A stretch of DNA of 64,000 bases from the NCBI GenBank assembly GCA_030167125.1, contig CP126531.1, forward strand, positions 2,108,001-2,172,000, in the 5' to 3' direction. A program made the position numbers and the translations under genes. Below, piece by piece: positions 51,348-59,851 of the stretch. Numbering within the stretch: position 1 is the first letter of the stretch; the number at the start of each line of letters is the position of its first letter. Below the pieces are notes generated by a model, which saw only the letters and a program-made list of their open reading frames with translations, did no database searches and had not been told where the DNA came from. The DNA comes from Rhodanobacteraceae bacterium. GTDB taxonomy: Bacteria; Pseudomonadota; Gammaproteobacteria; Xanthomonadales; Rhodanobacteraceae.

Positions 51348-51755
51348 TCACAACAATGCCTCGGCCAATGAGCTTGGCGAGTGGATCACCACACCACCGA
51401 CGGTTCGACCGTACAACTTGCCGAAATGTCTGCGATCGCCAGTGACCAACACATCGCAGCCTTCCCCTATCGCAGCCGCCAGCACCGGGCGATCCTTCTC
51501 TGGCAGCAATGCCGCGTGTTTCGCGGGCAGTTGATGATGCCGAAATGGCACGACTTCGACGTGCTCGAGCAAGGCATCCAACGCCGCGACCCCCGCCTCA
51601 CTCTTGGCTTCGAGATTCCTTCGTGCTTCGGTGATCACATACAGGTCCGCGCACAGCGCGTGTCCACCCTTGCGTAATCGGACCATCAATTCGCGAACCG
51701 CACCATCGGATTTGGCGGCAGAGAACAAAACGTTGGCATCGAGAAAGATGCGCAC
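51348..51755 (-). CDS. PIN-domain toxin (VapC-like)
   Basis: 135 residues of a PIN-domain ribonuclease. The acidic active-site residues are seen: Asp in MRIFLDANVLFSAA, Glu in VITEARRNLE, Asp in EKDRPVLAAAI, and Asp in DVLVTGDRRHF. It would cleave RNA when free of its antitoxin. It starts 9 bp after the AbrB-like antitoxin gene, the normal vapBC order. The RNA target cannot be predicted from sequence. Confidence 0.9.
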   Translation of the reverse strand: MRIFLDANVLFSAAKSDGAVRELMVRLRKGGHALCADLYVITEARRNLEAKSEAGVAALDALLEHVEVVPFRHHQLPAKHAALLPEKDRPVLAAAIGEGCDVLVTGDRRHFGKLYGRTVGGVVIHSPSSLAEALL

Positions 51756-51764
51756 CGATTCTGG

Positions 51765-52055
51765 TTAGTCGCTGCGATCTGACTTTCGTCGCGTGGAAAC
51801 GCTCGCTCGTTTTGCGCCGCGTTTCTTGTTCTTGCGACCGAGTTCTTCGGCAAGCTCGGCTTCGGATTCGTCGAATTCGCGGATGCGGGCGGCGTCGTAC
51901 GATTCAACGGGCAGCGTTACTGCCGGACGCAGCAGCAATCCTTCCGGCGTCGTCTCTGCGATCAACTGGTCGTCGGGCTTCAAGCCCATCTGCCTGCGCA
52001 GCTTCGCAGGCAAGGTGACCACGCCGCGACTGGATACGGTCAATGCGGTTTGCAT
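51765..52055 (-). CDS. AbrB/MazE-family antitoxin (VapB-like)
   Basis: 96 residues: an N-terminal SpoVT-AbrB swapped-hairpin domain (LTVSSRGVVTLPAKLRRQMG, LKPDDQLIAETTPEGLLLRP), then an acidic helix (DESEAELAEELG) likely to bind the toxin, and a basic tail. It should neutralise the PIN toxin downstream and repress its own promoter at the inverted repeat 15 bp upstream. ATG 52055. Confidence 0.88.
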   Translation of the reverse strand: MQTALTVSSRGVVTLPAKLRRQMGLKPDDQLIAETTPEGLLLRPAVTLPVESYDAARIREFDESEAELAEELGRKNKKRGAKRASVSTRRKSDRSD

Positions 52056-52069
52056 GTCGACACCTTAGT

Positions 52070-52094
52070 CGAATTGCAGCAATTCTGCAATTCG
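52070..52094. promoter_or_regulatory. Inverted repeat, probable antitoxin operator
   Basis: CGAATTGCAG, a 5-base spacer and CTGCAATTCG are perfect 10-bp inverted arms, 14 bp before the antitoxin start. AbrB-type antitoxins bind such palindromes to autoregulate. There is no T run, so terminator function for the RDD-pilin gene is less likely. Confidence 0.65.
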
Positions 52095-52125
52095 GCGTTG
52101 CGCTACTGACAAGCAGCAGCCGACT

Positions 52126-53103
52126 TCAGCGGCAACTCTTGGGCAGATACCAATCGCGGATGTCCGGACTGCTGCATTGCCAATGCAGCGCGGCGGCGTT
52201 GCCGACCGGCGCGATCACCACGTGGCCGCCGCGGATGCGCACGTCCGCATCGTTGCCGAACGTCACCACAACCTTGCCGCCGGTCACGCGCACGCTGCTG
52301 ACGTAGCGTGCGTTGATGGACCCGGGTTGAGGCAATCCGAGTGCGCCGTTGTCGTCGGGCAACGCGCCGCGCTGGCCGATGTATTCCGCGATCAGCGCGC
52401 GGGCGCGCAGCGTCGTATCGAGGCCCTGCGCGACTTCCGCCCGCACGGCGTAGCCTTGGTAGGTGGGAATCGCGATCGCGGCGACGATCGCCGCGAACGG
52501 CAGCAACAACACGCAAACAGCGATCACGACCAGCGCGATGGCCCAACCCGGCATGCCGCTCCGCGCCGCGGTGGGCGCGACTGAATCCGGCGCCGTCGGA
52601 TCGCGATTTTGCCAAGCGCGCAATCCGTCCCTGCGCACCACGCAGCAACCGGCCATCAAGTCGTGCAGCGCCTGCTTGCGCTCGGTCCAGCCGGCCAGCA
52701 TGTAGCCGATGTCTAGGATGAAGCCGGACAGGAACTTGCCGAAGAAGCGCCCGGTCGCGCGGCCGAAGCCGATCCTGCGCCCGTATTCGTCGGTGACCCT
52801 GAGCCCGAGCGCCAGCTTGCCGGGCGTGCCCTGCCACGCCGAGGCTTCGCACGACGCGTAATAAAGCCAGGGCACCAGCACCCACACGAACCACAGCGAA
52901 GGAACCACGCGAAACGGAACCACGCCGTACGGCTGCATCGCCAAAGGCACCGCGGACGAACCGGCGACGATCAGGTACAACATCGCGAAGACGGGCGAGA
53001 GGATCAACGCGTCGATCAACCACGCGACCGCGCGCAGCCAGAAGCCCGCGTGCAGGCCGCGGTCCTGGTAATGAGTCGGCAATGGCTGCAAGGGCGCCGT
53101 CAT
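52126..53103 (-). CDS. RDD-domain membrane protein fused to a pilin-like domain
   Basis: 325 residues in two parts. Residues 1-165 form an RDD domain: GFWLRAVAWLIDALILSPVF, then AWQGTPGKLALGLRVTDEYG and RFFGKFLSGFILD. From about 190 a hydrophobic helix IVAAIAIPTYQGYAVRAEVA, close to a type IV pilin stem, leads into a pilin-like C domain (YVSSVRVTGGKVVVTFGNDA, ALHWQCSSPDIRDWYLPKSC with the disulfide cysteines of PilA). The pilin part has no prepilin cleavage site at its own N terminus. ATG 53103. Function unknown; the fusion tethers a pilin-type fold to the inner membrane. Confidence 0.85.
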   Translation of the reverse strand: MTAPLQPLPTHYQDRGLHAGFWLRAVAWLIDALILSPVFAMLYLIVAGSSAVPLAMQPYGVVPFRVVPSLWFVWVLVPWLYYASCEASAWQGTPGKLALGLRVTDEYGRRIGFGRATGRFFGKFLSGFILDIGYMLAGWTERKQALHDLMAGCCVVRRDGLRAWQNRDPTAPDSVAPTAARSGMPGWAIALVVIAVCVLLLPFAAIVAAIAIPTYQGYAVRAEVAQGLDTTLRARALIAEYIGQRGALPDDNGALGLPQPGSINARYVSSVRVTGGKVVVTFGNDADVRIRGGHVVIAPVGNAAALHWQCSSPDIRDWYLPKSCR

Positions 53104-53219
53104 CGCGGGTCCACCGGATTCACGCGCCGATGGTCGCAGAACCGCACAGCGCCTGCAGGTACAGTGCCGCACGCGCCATCCCGCCAAATCGCCACGTTCG
53201 CACTTCTCGGACGATCTCC

Positions 53220-55196
53220 TCAGCTCTTTTTCGCTGTCGATCCCACAGATTTTGAGCGGAATGCTTCGGCAATGCGACTACACCAAGCTGTGTAAGCTGG
53301 ATCGTATATAGGCTTCGCTGCCGAAAGCATTTCGTACAGTTCGTCGTTGTTCGGGTATACCGCAGCGATCAGAGGCAACAGCCTTGCCGCGTAGCTCCCA
53401 GCGTGTATTAGTTCGCGCATTCGTTGAGCGGCCGGCCGCTCGAACTCGTCAACAATGGGTGAGCCAAGACGGCGCCCCTTCGCGAGCGCTGTGAAATACA
53501 TGAATTGTGCGGGCTCGTTGCTGCGCAGATTCGCAGCCAACGTTTGCAACCAACCGTAGATATCCCGTTCACCAAAAAGACTCTCCCTTGCCTTTGCCGA
53601 ATCTGCCAGCGTCAGCGCCAATGTTTGCGCCAACGCGCTTATGTACTCGGATGGGTAAGCCGCAGGCAGCGTGTACACGGGCGTGCGCGGTTCAATCAAA
53701 GCGGATGTCGCGACACCAAGCGCGTTCAGCATTTCTCCCGACACGACAATCAAGGCATTGCCGCCATCTTCTACGGAGAAGCGGCGTTCCACCGTTGCGA
53801 CGGTCGCCAGGTTGGAGAGCCGACGCAACCGATAGATGATGTTGAAGGTACCGTCATCGAGATCGTCGATTTCACCCTCGGCGGCAAATGCAAAGTCTTC
53901 AGCGAGTTGTTCCAGCGTCTCCTCATTCAGAGGTTGGCCGAACAGAACCAGATTGTGGCCGTCAGCCACCGGAAGGTGGAATGCAACATCCAGATCGCTG
54001 CAGTAAACCAACTGCTCAAGCACCAATAGCGGCAGACTTCTTGACAGACGTCCACGTTCGTCCTCGCGTCCGGCACTCGGCTTGTTGTTGCCCGAGGTGA
54101 TCTTTGCCGAGAGCGGGACAAGCACAACGCGTTGAGCACCTTCTCGCCTCGGCGGCGCTGCCCAGCCCATGTCGTGCATCCCCAAAAGCCACGGCGGCAG
54201 TGGCATTTGCAAGATGGAGATTTCAGGTTCGTGGTCAAGCAGCTGCGACTTGGCGCTAACCATGTCATCAAAGAGCTTGGCGTAGCGATTCAGCTGCTCT
54301 GCATAGGCCGGCTGTCCCAAGGCAAACAGGCGATCGAGTAGAGCCCGCCCGGCCACAGCGTCTTCCAACTCCACATACGCCTGCAGAAGATTGTATCCGG
54401 CCCGAATATCGTCAGAACGCTCGTCATAAATAGGCGCGATGCGTTGAACTGCATCGGCAAGCAAGCCTTGTTTGCCCAACTCGCCGCTGGTGATCAGCAT
54501 GACGTCGTTGCCGTGAGGCGCTCGCGCGAGCGCCTGATCAAACCAGGCCAAGCTTTCTTCTCGTTTTCCCGCCTTGATCGCATGCTGGCCAAGCAACAAT
54601 TGCGGTCTCCATGCATTTGGAAGACCCGCGAGATGCCGCAGGTACTTTTGGGTGGCATCGGCTCCTGATTCTTCTGTCAGGACGGCGACGCGCCACATCA
54701 AACCGTTGTCTTGGTTCGGATCGAGTTGAAGACCGCGATCGAGCGTCGCCATGGCGGCTATCTGATCGCCACGAGCAGCTATCACCTTTGCTTCATTGGT
54801 CAGCAGCGTACCCGTTTCGCCTACCTTGGCGATGGCTTGGCGAATGGTGACTCCAGCATCATCAATACGACCCAGTTTTAGTTGCACAATCGCTCGTGCG
54901 ACAGATCCACGCTCGATGACTGGATCAATGTTCGCCAATCTCGCGCTCGCTTCATCAACATCAGCGGCAAGGTTGTCCCTGAGCGCGGAAATGATGAACG
55001 AGTACAGCTGCTCCGGTTTGTCCCAATTTGCCTGCAAGTTTGGCTTCAGGACTTTTTGGCGCCATTGTGCGACCGATATTTGGAACGAGCGTCCGTAAAC
55101 GTCAACAAATTGAATCATGCGTTGATCGTCGACTGCGGCTGACACCCGTTCCGGTGTAGTAGCTGGCTTTTTGCGATTCTTGAAAAGCCCGAACAT
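53220..55196 (-). CDS. Low-GC TPR-repeat protein of unknown function
   Basis: 658 residues with no signal peptide and no recognised enzymatic domain. The middle part shows TPR-like helical pairs (about 110-300: RAIVQLKLGRIDDAGVTIRQ, SLAWFDQALARAPHGNDVML). The second half carries an unfamiliar domain with PLLVLEQLVYCSDLDVAFHL and NIIYRLRRLSNLATVATVER. Three sample stretches give about 50% GC, against 60-68% in most neighbours, so it was probably acquired by transfer. It lies alone between the RDD-pilin gene and the kinase gene. The product is likely cytoplasmic. Confidence 0.8.
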   Translation of the reverse strand: MFGLFKNRKKPATTPERVSAAVDDQRMIQFVDVYGRSFQISVAQWRQKVLKPNLQANWDKPEQLYSFIISALRDNLAADVDEASARLANIDPVIERGSVARAIVQLKLGRIDDAGVTIRQAIAKVGETGTLLTNEAKVIAARGDQIAAMATLDRGLQLDPNQDNGLMWRVAVLTEESGADATQKYLRHLAGLPNAWRPQLLLGQHAIKAGKREESLAWFDQALARAPHGNDVMLITSGELGKQGLLADAVQRIAPIYDERSDDIRAGYNLLQAYVELEDAVAGRALLDRLFALGQPAYAEQLNRYAKLFDDMVSAKSQLLDHEPEISILQMPLPPWLLGMHDMGWAAPPRREGAQRVVLVPLSAKITSGNNKPSAGREDERGRLSRSLPLLVLEQLVYCSDLDVAFHLPVADGHNLVLFGQPLNEETLEQLAEDFAFAAEGEIDDLDDGTFNIIYRLRRLSNLATVATVERRFSVEDGGNALIVVSGEMLNALGVATSALIEPRTPVYTLPAAYPSEYISALAQTLALTLADSAKARESLFGERDIYGWLQTLAANLRSNEPAQFMYFTALAKGRRLGSPIVDEFERPAAQRMRELIHAGSYAARLLPLIAAVYPNNDELYEMLSAAKPIYDPAYTAWCSRIAEAFRSKSVGSTAKKS

Positions 55197-55312
55197 TGGA
55201 CGTTAAAAGTGAATGGCCGGAAGTTCCGAGCTTGACGACGCGGAGGGCTGTTCGCAAGCGCCGGGCGCAACGCACTGTCACCTTTGGACCGCAATACACC
55301 CCAAGAACGGGA

Positions 55313-56671
55313 CTAAACGCTCTTTTCAATTCCTACCGCTTTTTCCTGCATCGCAGGCCCCGGCAACGCAGCATCGGGCGGTTGCGCAGCTGGAAAGTGC
55401 GCGGTCGCGACGGTGCCTTTGCCGAGCGCGCTTTCCAGCGTGACCTGCCAGCGGTAGCGGTCGGCGATGCGGCGCACGATCGCGAGGCCGATGCCATGTC
55501 CGCGGCGGCCGGTGCGGCTGCCGCGGTAGAACGGCTGGAACGCGCGCTCCAGATCGTCCTCGCTCATGCCGCTGCCGGTGTCGGTCACGCGCACCTCGTT
55601 CGTCCCGACCTCGACGGTGACGCTGCCCTGCTCCGTGTACAGGCACGCGTTGCGGATGAGGTTGCCGATCATCACCGCGAACACCCGCGGCGGCGCATGC
55701 AGCGCGAAGCGCGCGTGCTCGACCATCGCCAGTTGCACCGGCTTGCCCGCCAGCAGTTCGCGGTAGCGCGCGATCTCGGCCCCGACCACGTCGTTGGCGA
55801 GGAAGTCCTCGTCGCGCAAACCGGAGTCGGATTCGCGCGCCAGCACCAGGAAGGTTTCGATCAGCCCTTCCATCTCGCGGACGGAACGCCTGATCCGCGC
55901 CAGCGAACGCTGCGCGAACGGGCTCATGTCCTCGTCCGCCAGCACGTCGACCGCGACCTTCATCACCGTCAGCGGCGTGCGCAGTTCGTGGCTAGCATCG
56001 CGGGTGAAGTTGCGTTCGCGTTCGACGAATGCATCCAGCCGGTTGGCGAAGTTGTACAGCGCGGCGACCAGCACTTCCACGTCACTGTCGCTGGCGGCGG
56101 GCAGCCGGTCGGGAGCGAGCGACGCGGGATCAGGATGGTCCGGATCCCAGCGCCGCACCACCTTGGCCAGTTCGATCACCGGCGACAGCGCCTTGCGCGA
56201 CGCGCGATAAGTCAGCCAGGTCGCGAGATAGATGATCAGCACCACCAGCACGACCGGGATCAAGCCGAACAACATCACCACGCTGTTGGGCCGGTCGTTG
56301 TTGAACAGCAGGAACAGCCGGCCGCGCGGCGTGTCGGAAACCAGCACGGTGCCCTCGGTTTCGTCGGGCTGCTTGACCTGGTGATAGCCCGGCGGCAAGC
56401 CGGCCAATCGCGCGGGGACCGCGTCCGCCGGTCCGCCCGGTGTGCGCAGATAGCCGCGCAGCAGCCAGGTGTCCGGCAACGGCGTGTGCGGATCGCGCGC
56501 CAGTTGCTGCGCGTAATAAACGCTTTCGCGATCGAGTTCCTGGCGGGCCATCGCCGTGCGGCTGGAGTTGGCGGCCGCATAGACGCCCAGCGCGGTGACC
56601 ACGCTGATCGCCGCCACCCACAGCGAGAACATCACCCAGAAACGGTGGCCGATGCTTGTGTAGCGGGCCAT
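55313..56671 (-). CDS. Two-component sensor histidine kinase
   Basis: 452 residues. Two membrane helices (VMFSLWVAAISVVTALGVYA near 12-33 and MLFGLIPVVLVVLIIYLATW near 131-152) bracket a periplasmic sensor part of about 100 residues. A HAMP-like linker is followed by the H box with phospho-His in TRDASHELRTPLTV. The ATPase has N box NLIRNACLYTE, D box VTDTGSGMSEDD and G box GRRGHGIGLAIV. It follows the response-regulator gene by 76 bp. The signal is unknown. Confidence 0.94.
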   Translation of the reverse strand: MARYTSIGHRFWVMFSLWVAAISVVTALGVYAAANSSRTAMARQELDRESVYYAQQLARDPHTPLPDTWLLRGYLRTPGGPADAVPARLAGLPPGYHQVKQPDETEGTVLVSDTPRGRLFLLFNNDRPNSVVMLFGLIPVVLVVLIIYLATWLTYRASRKALSPVIELAKVVRRWDPDHPDPASLAPDRLPAASDSDVEVLVAALYNFANRLDAFVERERNFTRDASHELRTPLTVMKVAVDVLADEDMSPFAQRSLARIRRSVREMEGLIETFLVLARESDSGLRDEDFLANDVVGAEIARYRELLAGKPVQLAMVEHARFALHAPPRVFAVMIGNLIRNACLYTEQGSVTVEVGTNEVRVTDTGSGMSEDDLERAFQPFYRGSRTGRRGHGIGLAIVRRIADRYRWQVTLESALGKGTVATAHFPAAQPPDAALPGPAMQEKAVGIEKSV

Positions 56672-56747
56672 GCGCAGCGCCTATCCGCGGTGACCGGTGC
56701 GTGCCGGATTGTGGGCGCCGGCGCGGCTGCCGCGCAAGCCGCGACGT

Positions 56748-57491
56748 TCAGCGGCCCGACGCCAGCGCGCTGGCTTCCGCTTCGGCATCCAGATCGGCCA
56801 CCCGGTAACCCGCGCTGTGGATGGTGTGGACCAGCGGTTTCGCGTAGGGCTTGTCCACCACGCGGCGCAGGTTGTACAGGTGCGAGCGCAGCGTGTCGGA
56901 ATCGGGCAGCGTGTCGCCCCAGATTTCGCGTTCGATGTCGTGGCGCGAAACCACTCGCGGCGATTCGCGCATCAGGATCGCCAGCAGCTTCAGGCCGATC
57001 GGCGAAACCTGCAACTCCTCGCCGTCGCGCGTGATGCGCAGCGTCGCGGTATCGAGCACCAATCCGCCGATCTGGTAAACCTCGCTGGAAACCTGGCGCC
57101 GCTCGCGCCGGATCAGCGCGCGGATGCGCGCTTCCAGTTCGCGCGGCTCGAAAGGCTTGACCAGGTAATCGTCGGCGCCGGCATCGAGGCCCACGAGTTT
57201 GTCTTCCAGCGTGTCGCGCGCGGTCAGCATCAACACCGGCGTGGATTTCTTGGCTTCGCCGCGCAGCTTGCGGCAGACGTCCAAGCCATCCATGCCCGGC
57301 AGCATCAGGTCGAGCACGATCACGTCGTAGCTGTTGGTGACCGCAAGGTGCAGGCCGCTGACGCCATCGCCGGCGAAATCGACGGTGTAGCCGCGCCGCT
57401 CCAGGAACTCGCCGACCATCTCGGCGATGCCGCTGTTGTCCTCGACCAGCAGGACCAGTCCCGTCTGTTTTTCGTGATCGGACTCCGTCAT
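56748..57491 (-). CDS. OmpR-family response regulator
   Basis: 247 residues. Receiver domain with acidic pair in LVLLVEDNSGIAE, the phospho-Asp in DVIVLDLMLPGMDG and the Lys of VKPFEPRELEAR. The winged-helix DNA-binding domain is at the C end (LRSHLYNLRRVVDKPYAKP, VHTIHSAGYRV). The kinase gene follows in the same direction, so the two form a cognate pair. ATG 57491 follows GGAGAGG by 6 bases. Targets unknown; the repetitive protein gene upstream (57752) is a candidate on position only. Confidence 0.94.
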   Translation of the reverse strand: MTESDHEKQTGLVLLVEDNSGIAEMVGEFLERRGYTVDFAGDGVSGLHLAVTNSYDVIVLDLMLPGMDGLDVCRKLRGEAKKSTPVLMLTARDTLEDKLVGLDAGADDYLVKPFEPRELEARIRALIRRERRQVSSEVYQIGGLVLDTATLRITRDGEELQVSPIGLKLLAILMRESPRVVSRHDIEREIWGDTLPDSDTLRSHLYNLRRVVDKPYAKPLVHTIHSAGYRVADLDAEAEASALASGR

Positions 57492-57666
57492 TTCAGCCTC
57501 TCCCCCCGCTGTCATTCCCGCCATCGTGGCACCGGCGCCAATGTGCAGGCGCGCGGGTGAGCATTCCGTGAAAACGGCCGCCGGCGGCCGCGTGTCAACC
57601 GATCCGGCGCGGGCCCGTTATCGATCGAAGGCGGGGCAACGACCGCCTGGCATCACGAGTGGCGAA

Positions 57667-57706
57667 TGCGGCGGACAGACCTCCCTTCCTGTCCGCCGCA
57701 TTTTTT
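57667..57706 (+). terminator. Orphan intrinsic terminator on the plus strand
   Basis: TGCGGCGGACAG, a 10-base loop and CTGTCCGCCGCA followed by six T (57701-57706): a perfect 12-bp stem with a T tract on the plus strand. No plus-strand protein gene lies upstream within about 6 kb. On the minus strand it lacks a T tract, so it is a poor terminator for the repetitive-protein gene that ends at 57752. Confidence 0.8.
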
Positions 57707-57751
57707 GGCGTGCAACGGCCGCGGCATGCCCGCGCACGGCAATTTGCCTGG

Positions 57752-58711
57752 TCAATCGTCGTCGCGCGGCACGCTGACCTTGCCCTTGACGTTGCGATGG
57801 CTGACGTCGCCGCCGCCGAGCGCGCCGACGCTGAAATCGCCGCCCACGCCGTCGGCACCGAAGTCGCCCGAGCCGACGCTGCCCGCATGCACGTTGCCGC
57901 CGGCCTGCGAGATCTTCACGTCGCCCGAGGCGAGCGCGCCGACCGACACGTTGCGGGTGACGTTGCCGACGATGAGGTCGCCCGAACCGATGGTCTTGGC
58001 ATCGAGGCTGCCGCCGACGCCGCCGACCTTGGCGTCGCCCGACGCGATCGAACCCAGCGACACGTCGCCCTTGACGTTGTTCAGCACGAGATCGCCCGAT
58101 CCGATCGAGTCCGCGCGCGCGCTGCCACGCACGCCGTCCATGCCGACGTCACCGGAACCGAGGTGCGAAAGCTCGAAGCTGCCGACGTCGCTGGCCACCA
58201 CGTCGCCGGAACCGACGCTCAAGCCGAATGCGCCGGCGACGCCGTTCACCTTGAGGTCGCCGGAACCCAGCGACGCATCCAGCGCGGCGACGTTGTCGAC
58301 CTTCGCGTCGCCCGAACCTTCCTGCAACTTGATCGCCAGCGATTGCGGCACGCGCACGTCCAGTTTCAGGTAGGCGTAGGAACCGCCGAACAGCGACATC
58401 AGCATGGTGTGGTCGCCGTCGTGCGCGACCAGACTGCCGGTGTCGCCACTGCGCGAGGCTTCGATCTTCACGTCCTGCAACCATTTTTCGTTCGAGGCGC
58501 AGGCGGTGCCGCGCACCACCACGTTGGTCACCCCCGGATCGCCGTGGATCACCAGGTCGTCGGGACCGATCTGAACCGCCAGCAGTTTCAGGCCCGCGGC
58601 ATTGATTTCGGCATTGCGCGGCGCGCTGTAACGGCATTGTTCGGCGCACACGGCCGTGAACGACAGCGCCAGCAACGACGCGCCGGCCAGCAACAGGATG
58701 GATTTGCGCAT
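57752..58711 (-). CDS. Secreted repetitive beta-helix-like protein (GSGD repeats, DUF4097-like)
   Basis: 319 residues: signal peptide (LLLAGASLLALSFTAVCA), an N-terminal domain of about 110 residues with two cysteines, then roughly ten imperfect repeats of 18-20 residues with GSGD or ASGD (EGSGDAKVDNVA, LGSGDLKVNGVA, VGSGDVVASDVG, IGSGDLVLNNVK). The spacing suits a right-handed beta-helix or a DUF2807/DUF4097-type solenoid. It is likely periplasmic or surface-exposed. No catalytic residue is evident. ATG 58711. Its GC is as the neighbours. Confidence 0.82.
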   Translation of the reverse strand: MRKSILLLAGASLLALSFTAVCAEQCRYSAPRNAEINAAGLKLLAVQIGPDDLVIHGDPGVTNVVVRGTACASNEKWLQDVKIEASRSGDTGSLVAHDGDHTMLMSLFGGSYAYLKLDVRVPQSLAIKLQEGSGDAKVDNVAALDASLGSGDLKVNGVAGAFGLSVGSGDVVASDVGSFELSHLGSGDVGMDGVRGSARADSIGSGDLVLNNVKGDVSLGSIASGDAKVGGVGGSLDAKTIGSGDLIVGNVTRNVSVGALASGDVKISQAGGNVHAGSVGSGDFGADGVGGDFSVGALGGGDVSHRNVKGKVSVPRDDD

Positions 58712-58879
58712 GACTTTCCTCCGGCAGGTGAAAACGAATTCCCCGAATGGGGAGCAATTGCGATGCCAACCGGACAGCGTCGGCACATCCATGATTTTCA
58801 AGGGGCTGCGTCCGTGCGCGTGCCCGGGAAGGTGTCCGCGGACACCCTGCAGACGCCCGCGAACACGTGACGCGCGGCT

Positions 58880-59698
58880 TCAGCGCTCTTCGGCTTTGGC
58901 CTTGTTCCAAAGCGCATCCTGTTCGGCCAGCGATTTGCCGTCGAGCTTTTCGCCCGCCGCCGCGGCCAGCGCTTCCATGCGGCGAAAGCGCCGCTCGAAC
59001 TTGGTGTTGGCGTGGCGCAACGCGGCGGAAAAATCCACGCCGGCGTGACGCGCAAGATTCACCAGCACGAACGCGACGTCGCCGATCTCGTCCAGCAAGC
59101 GGTCGTGACCCGCGCCTGCCGCGAATTCCGCACGCACTTCGGCGATTTCCTCGTGCAACTTGTCCAGCACGGGTTCCGGTCCGGGCCAGTCGAAGCCGAC
59201 CGTCGCCGCCTTGTCGCACAGTTTCTGCGCGCGCTTCCATTCGGGCAGGCCGCGCGCGAGGCCGGCCAGCGCACTGGCGTCGCCATCGCCCTTGCCGGCG
59301 CGCTCGGCGCGCTTGATCTCGTCCCACGCACGCGATTGCTCTTCGACATTCGCGTAGTGCGCATCGGCGAACACGTGCGGATGACGCCGAACCAGCTTGC
59401 CGTTGATCGCGTCCACCACGTCGTCGAACGCGAACAGTCCTTGCTCCTCCGCCATGCGCGCGTGGAACACCACTTGAAGCAGCAAGTCACCGAGTTCGTC
59501 CTTCAGCGCCGCATAGTCCTTGCGGTCGATCGCGTCGGCGGTTTCGTAGGCTTCCTCGATGGTGTACGGCGCGATCGTCTCGAAGGTTTGCTCGACGTCC
59601 CACGGACAACCGCGCTCGCGGTCGCGCAGGCGCGCCATGGTCGCGAGCAGGCTTGCAATGCCGTTTTCGGACGGCGCGGATTTCTTCTCGTCGCTCAT
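58880..59698 (-). CDS. mazG: MazG nucleoside triphosphate pyrophosphohydrolase
   Basis: 272 residues with two MazG domains, as in E. coli MazG (263). The metal-binding EExxE-type motifs are in IEEAYETADAI and DELGDLLLQVVFHARMAEEQ (domain 1) and LHEEIAEVRAEF with DEIGDVAFVLVNLARH (domain 2). RERGCPWDVEQTFETIAPY is a characteristic opening. It hydrolyses NTPs to NMP and pyrophosphate, cleaning the pool. ATG 59698. Downstream of cysQ by 153 bp on the same strand. Confidence 0.96.
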   Translation of the reverse strand: MSDEKKSAPSENGIASLLATMARLRDRERGCPWDVEQTFETIAPYTIEEAYETADAIDRKDYAALKDELGDLLLQVVFHARMAEEQGLFAFDDVVDAINGKLVRRHPHVFADAHYANVEEQSRAWDEIKRAERAGKGDGDASALAGLARGLPEWKRAQKLCDKAATVGFDWPGPEPVLDKLHEEIAEVRAEFAAGAGHDRLLDEIGDVAFVLVNLARHAGVDFSAALRHANTKFERRFRRMEALAAAAGEKLDGKSLAEQDALWNKAKAEER

Positions 59699-59722
59699 AA
59701 CCTCGAATACAAAGCATTTTTT

Positions 59723-59819
59723 GACACGGATTCACACGGATAAAAGCGGAGAGAGCAAAGCTGCGCGGCAAACCCTCTTCATGTTTTTTATCCGCGCTTA
59801 TCCGCCTTGATCCGCGTCC
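59723..59819. repeat. Imperfect inverted repeat of GGAT-type units between cysQ and mazG
   Basis: An arm of CACGGATTCACACGGATAA kind (59723-59749) faces TTATCCGCGCTTATCCGCC and TTGATCCGCGTCC (59788-59819); about 20 of 27 positions pair. The low GC and short CGGAT units differ from the flanking DNA, and this kind of repeat is dispersed in several proteobacterial genomes. It could form a long hairpin in the cysQ-mazG transcript. Confidence 0.65.
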
Positions 59820-59851
59820 AATGGCTTTTTCCCGAACCGCTGCAGAAAGTC

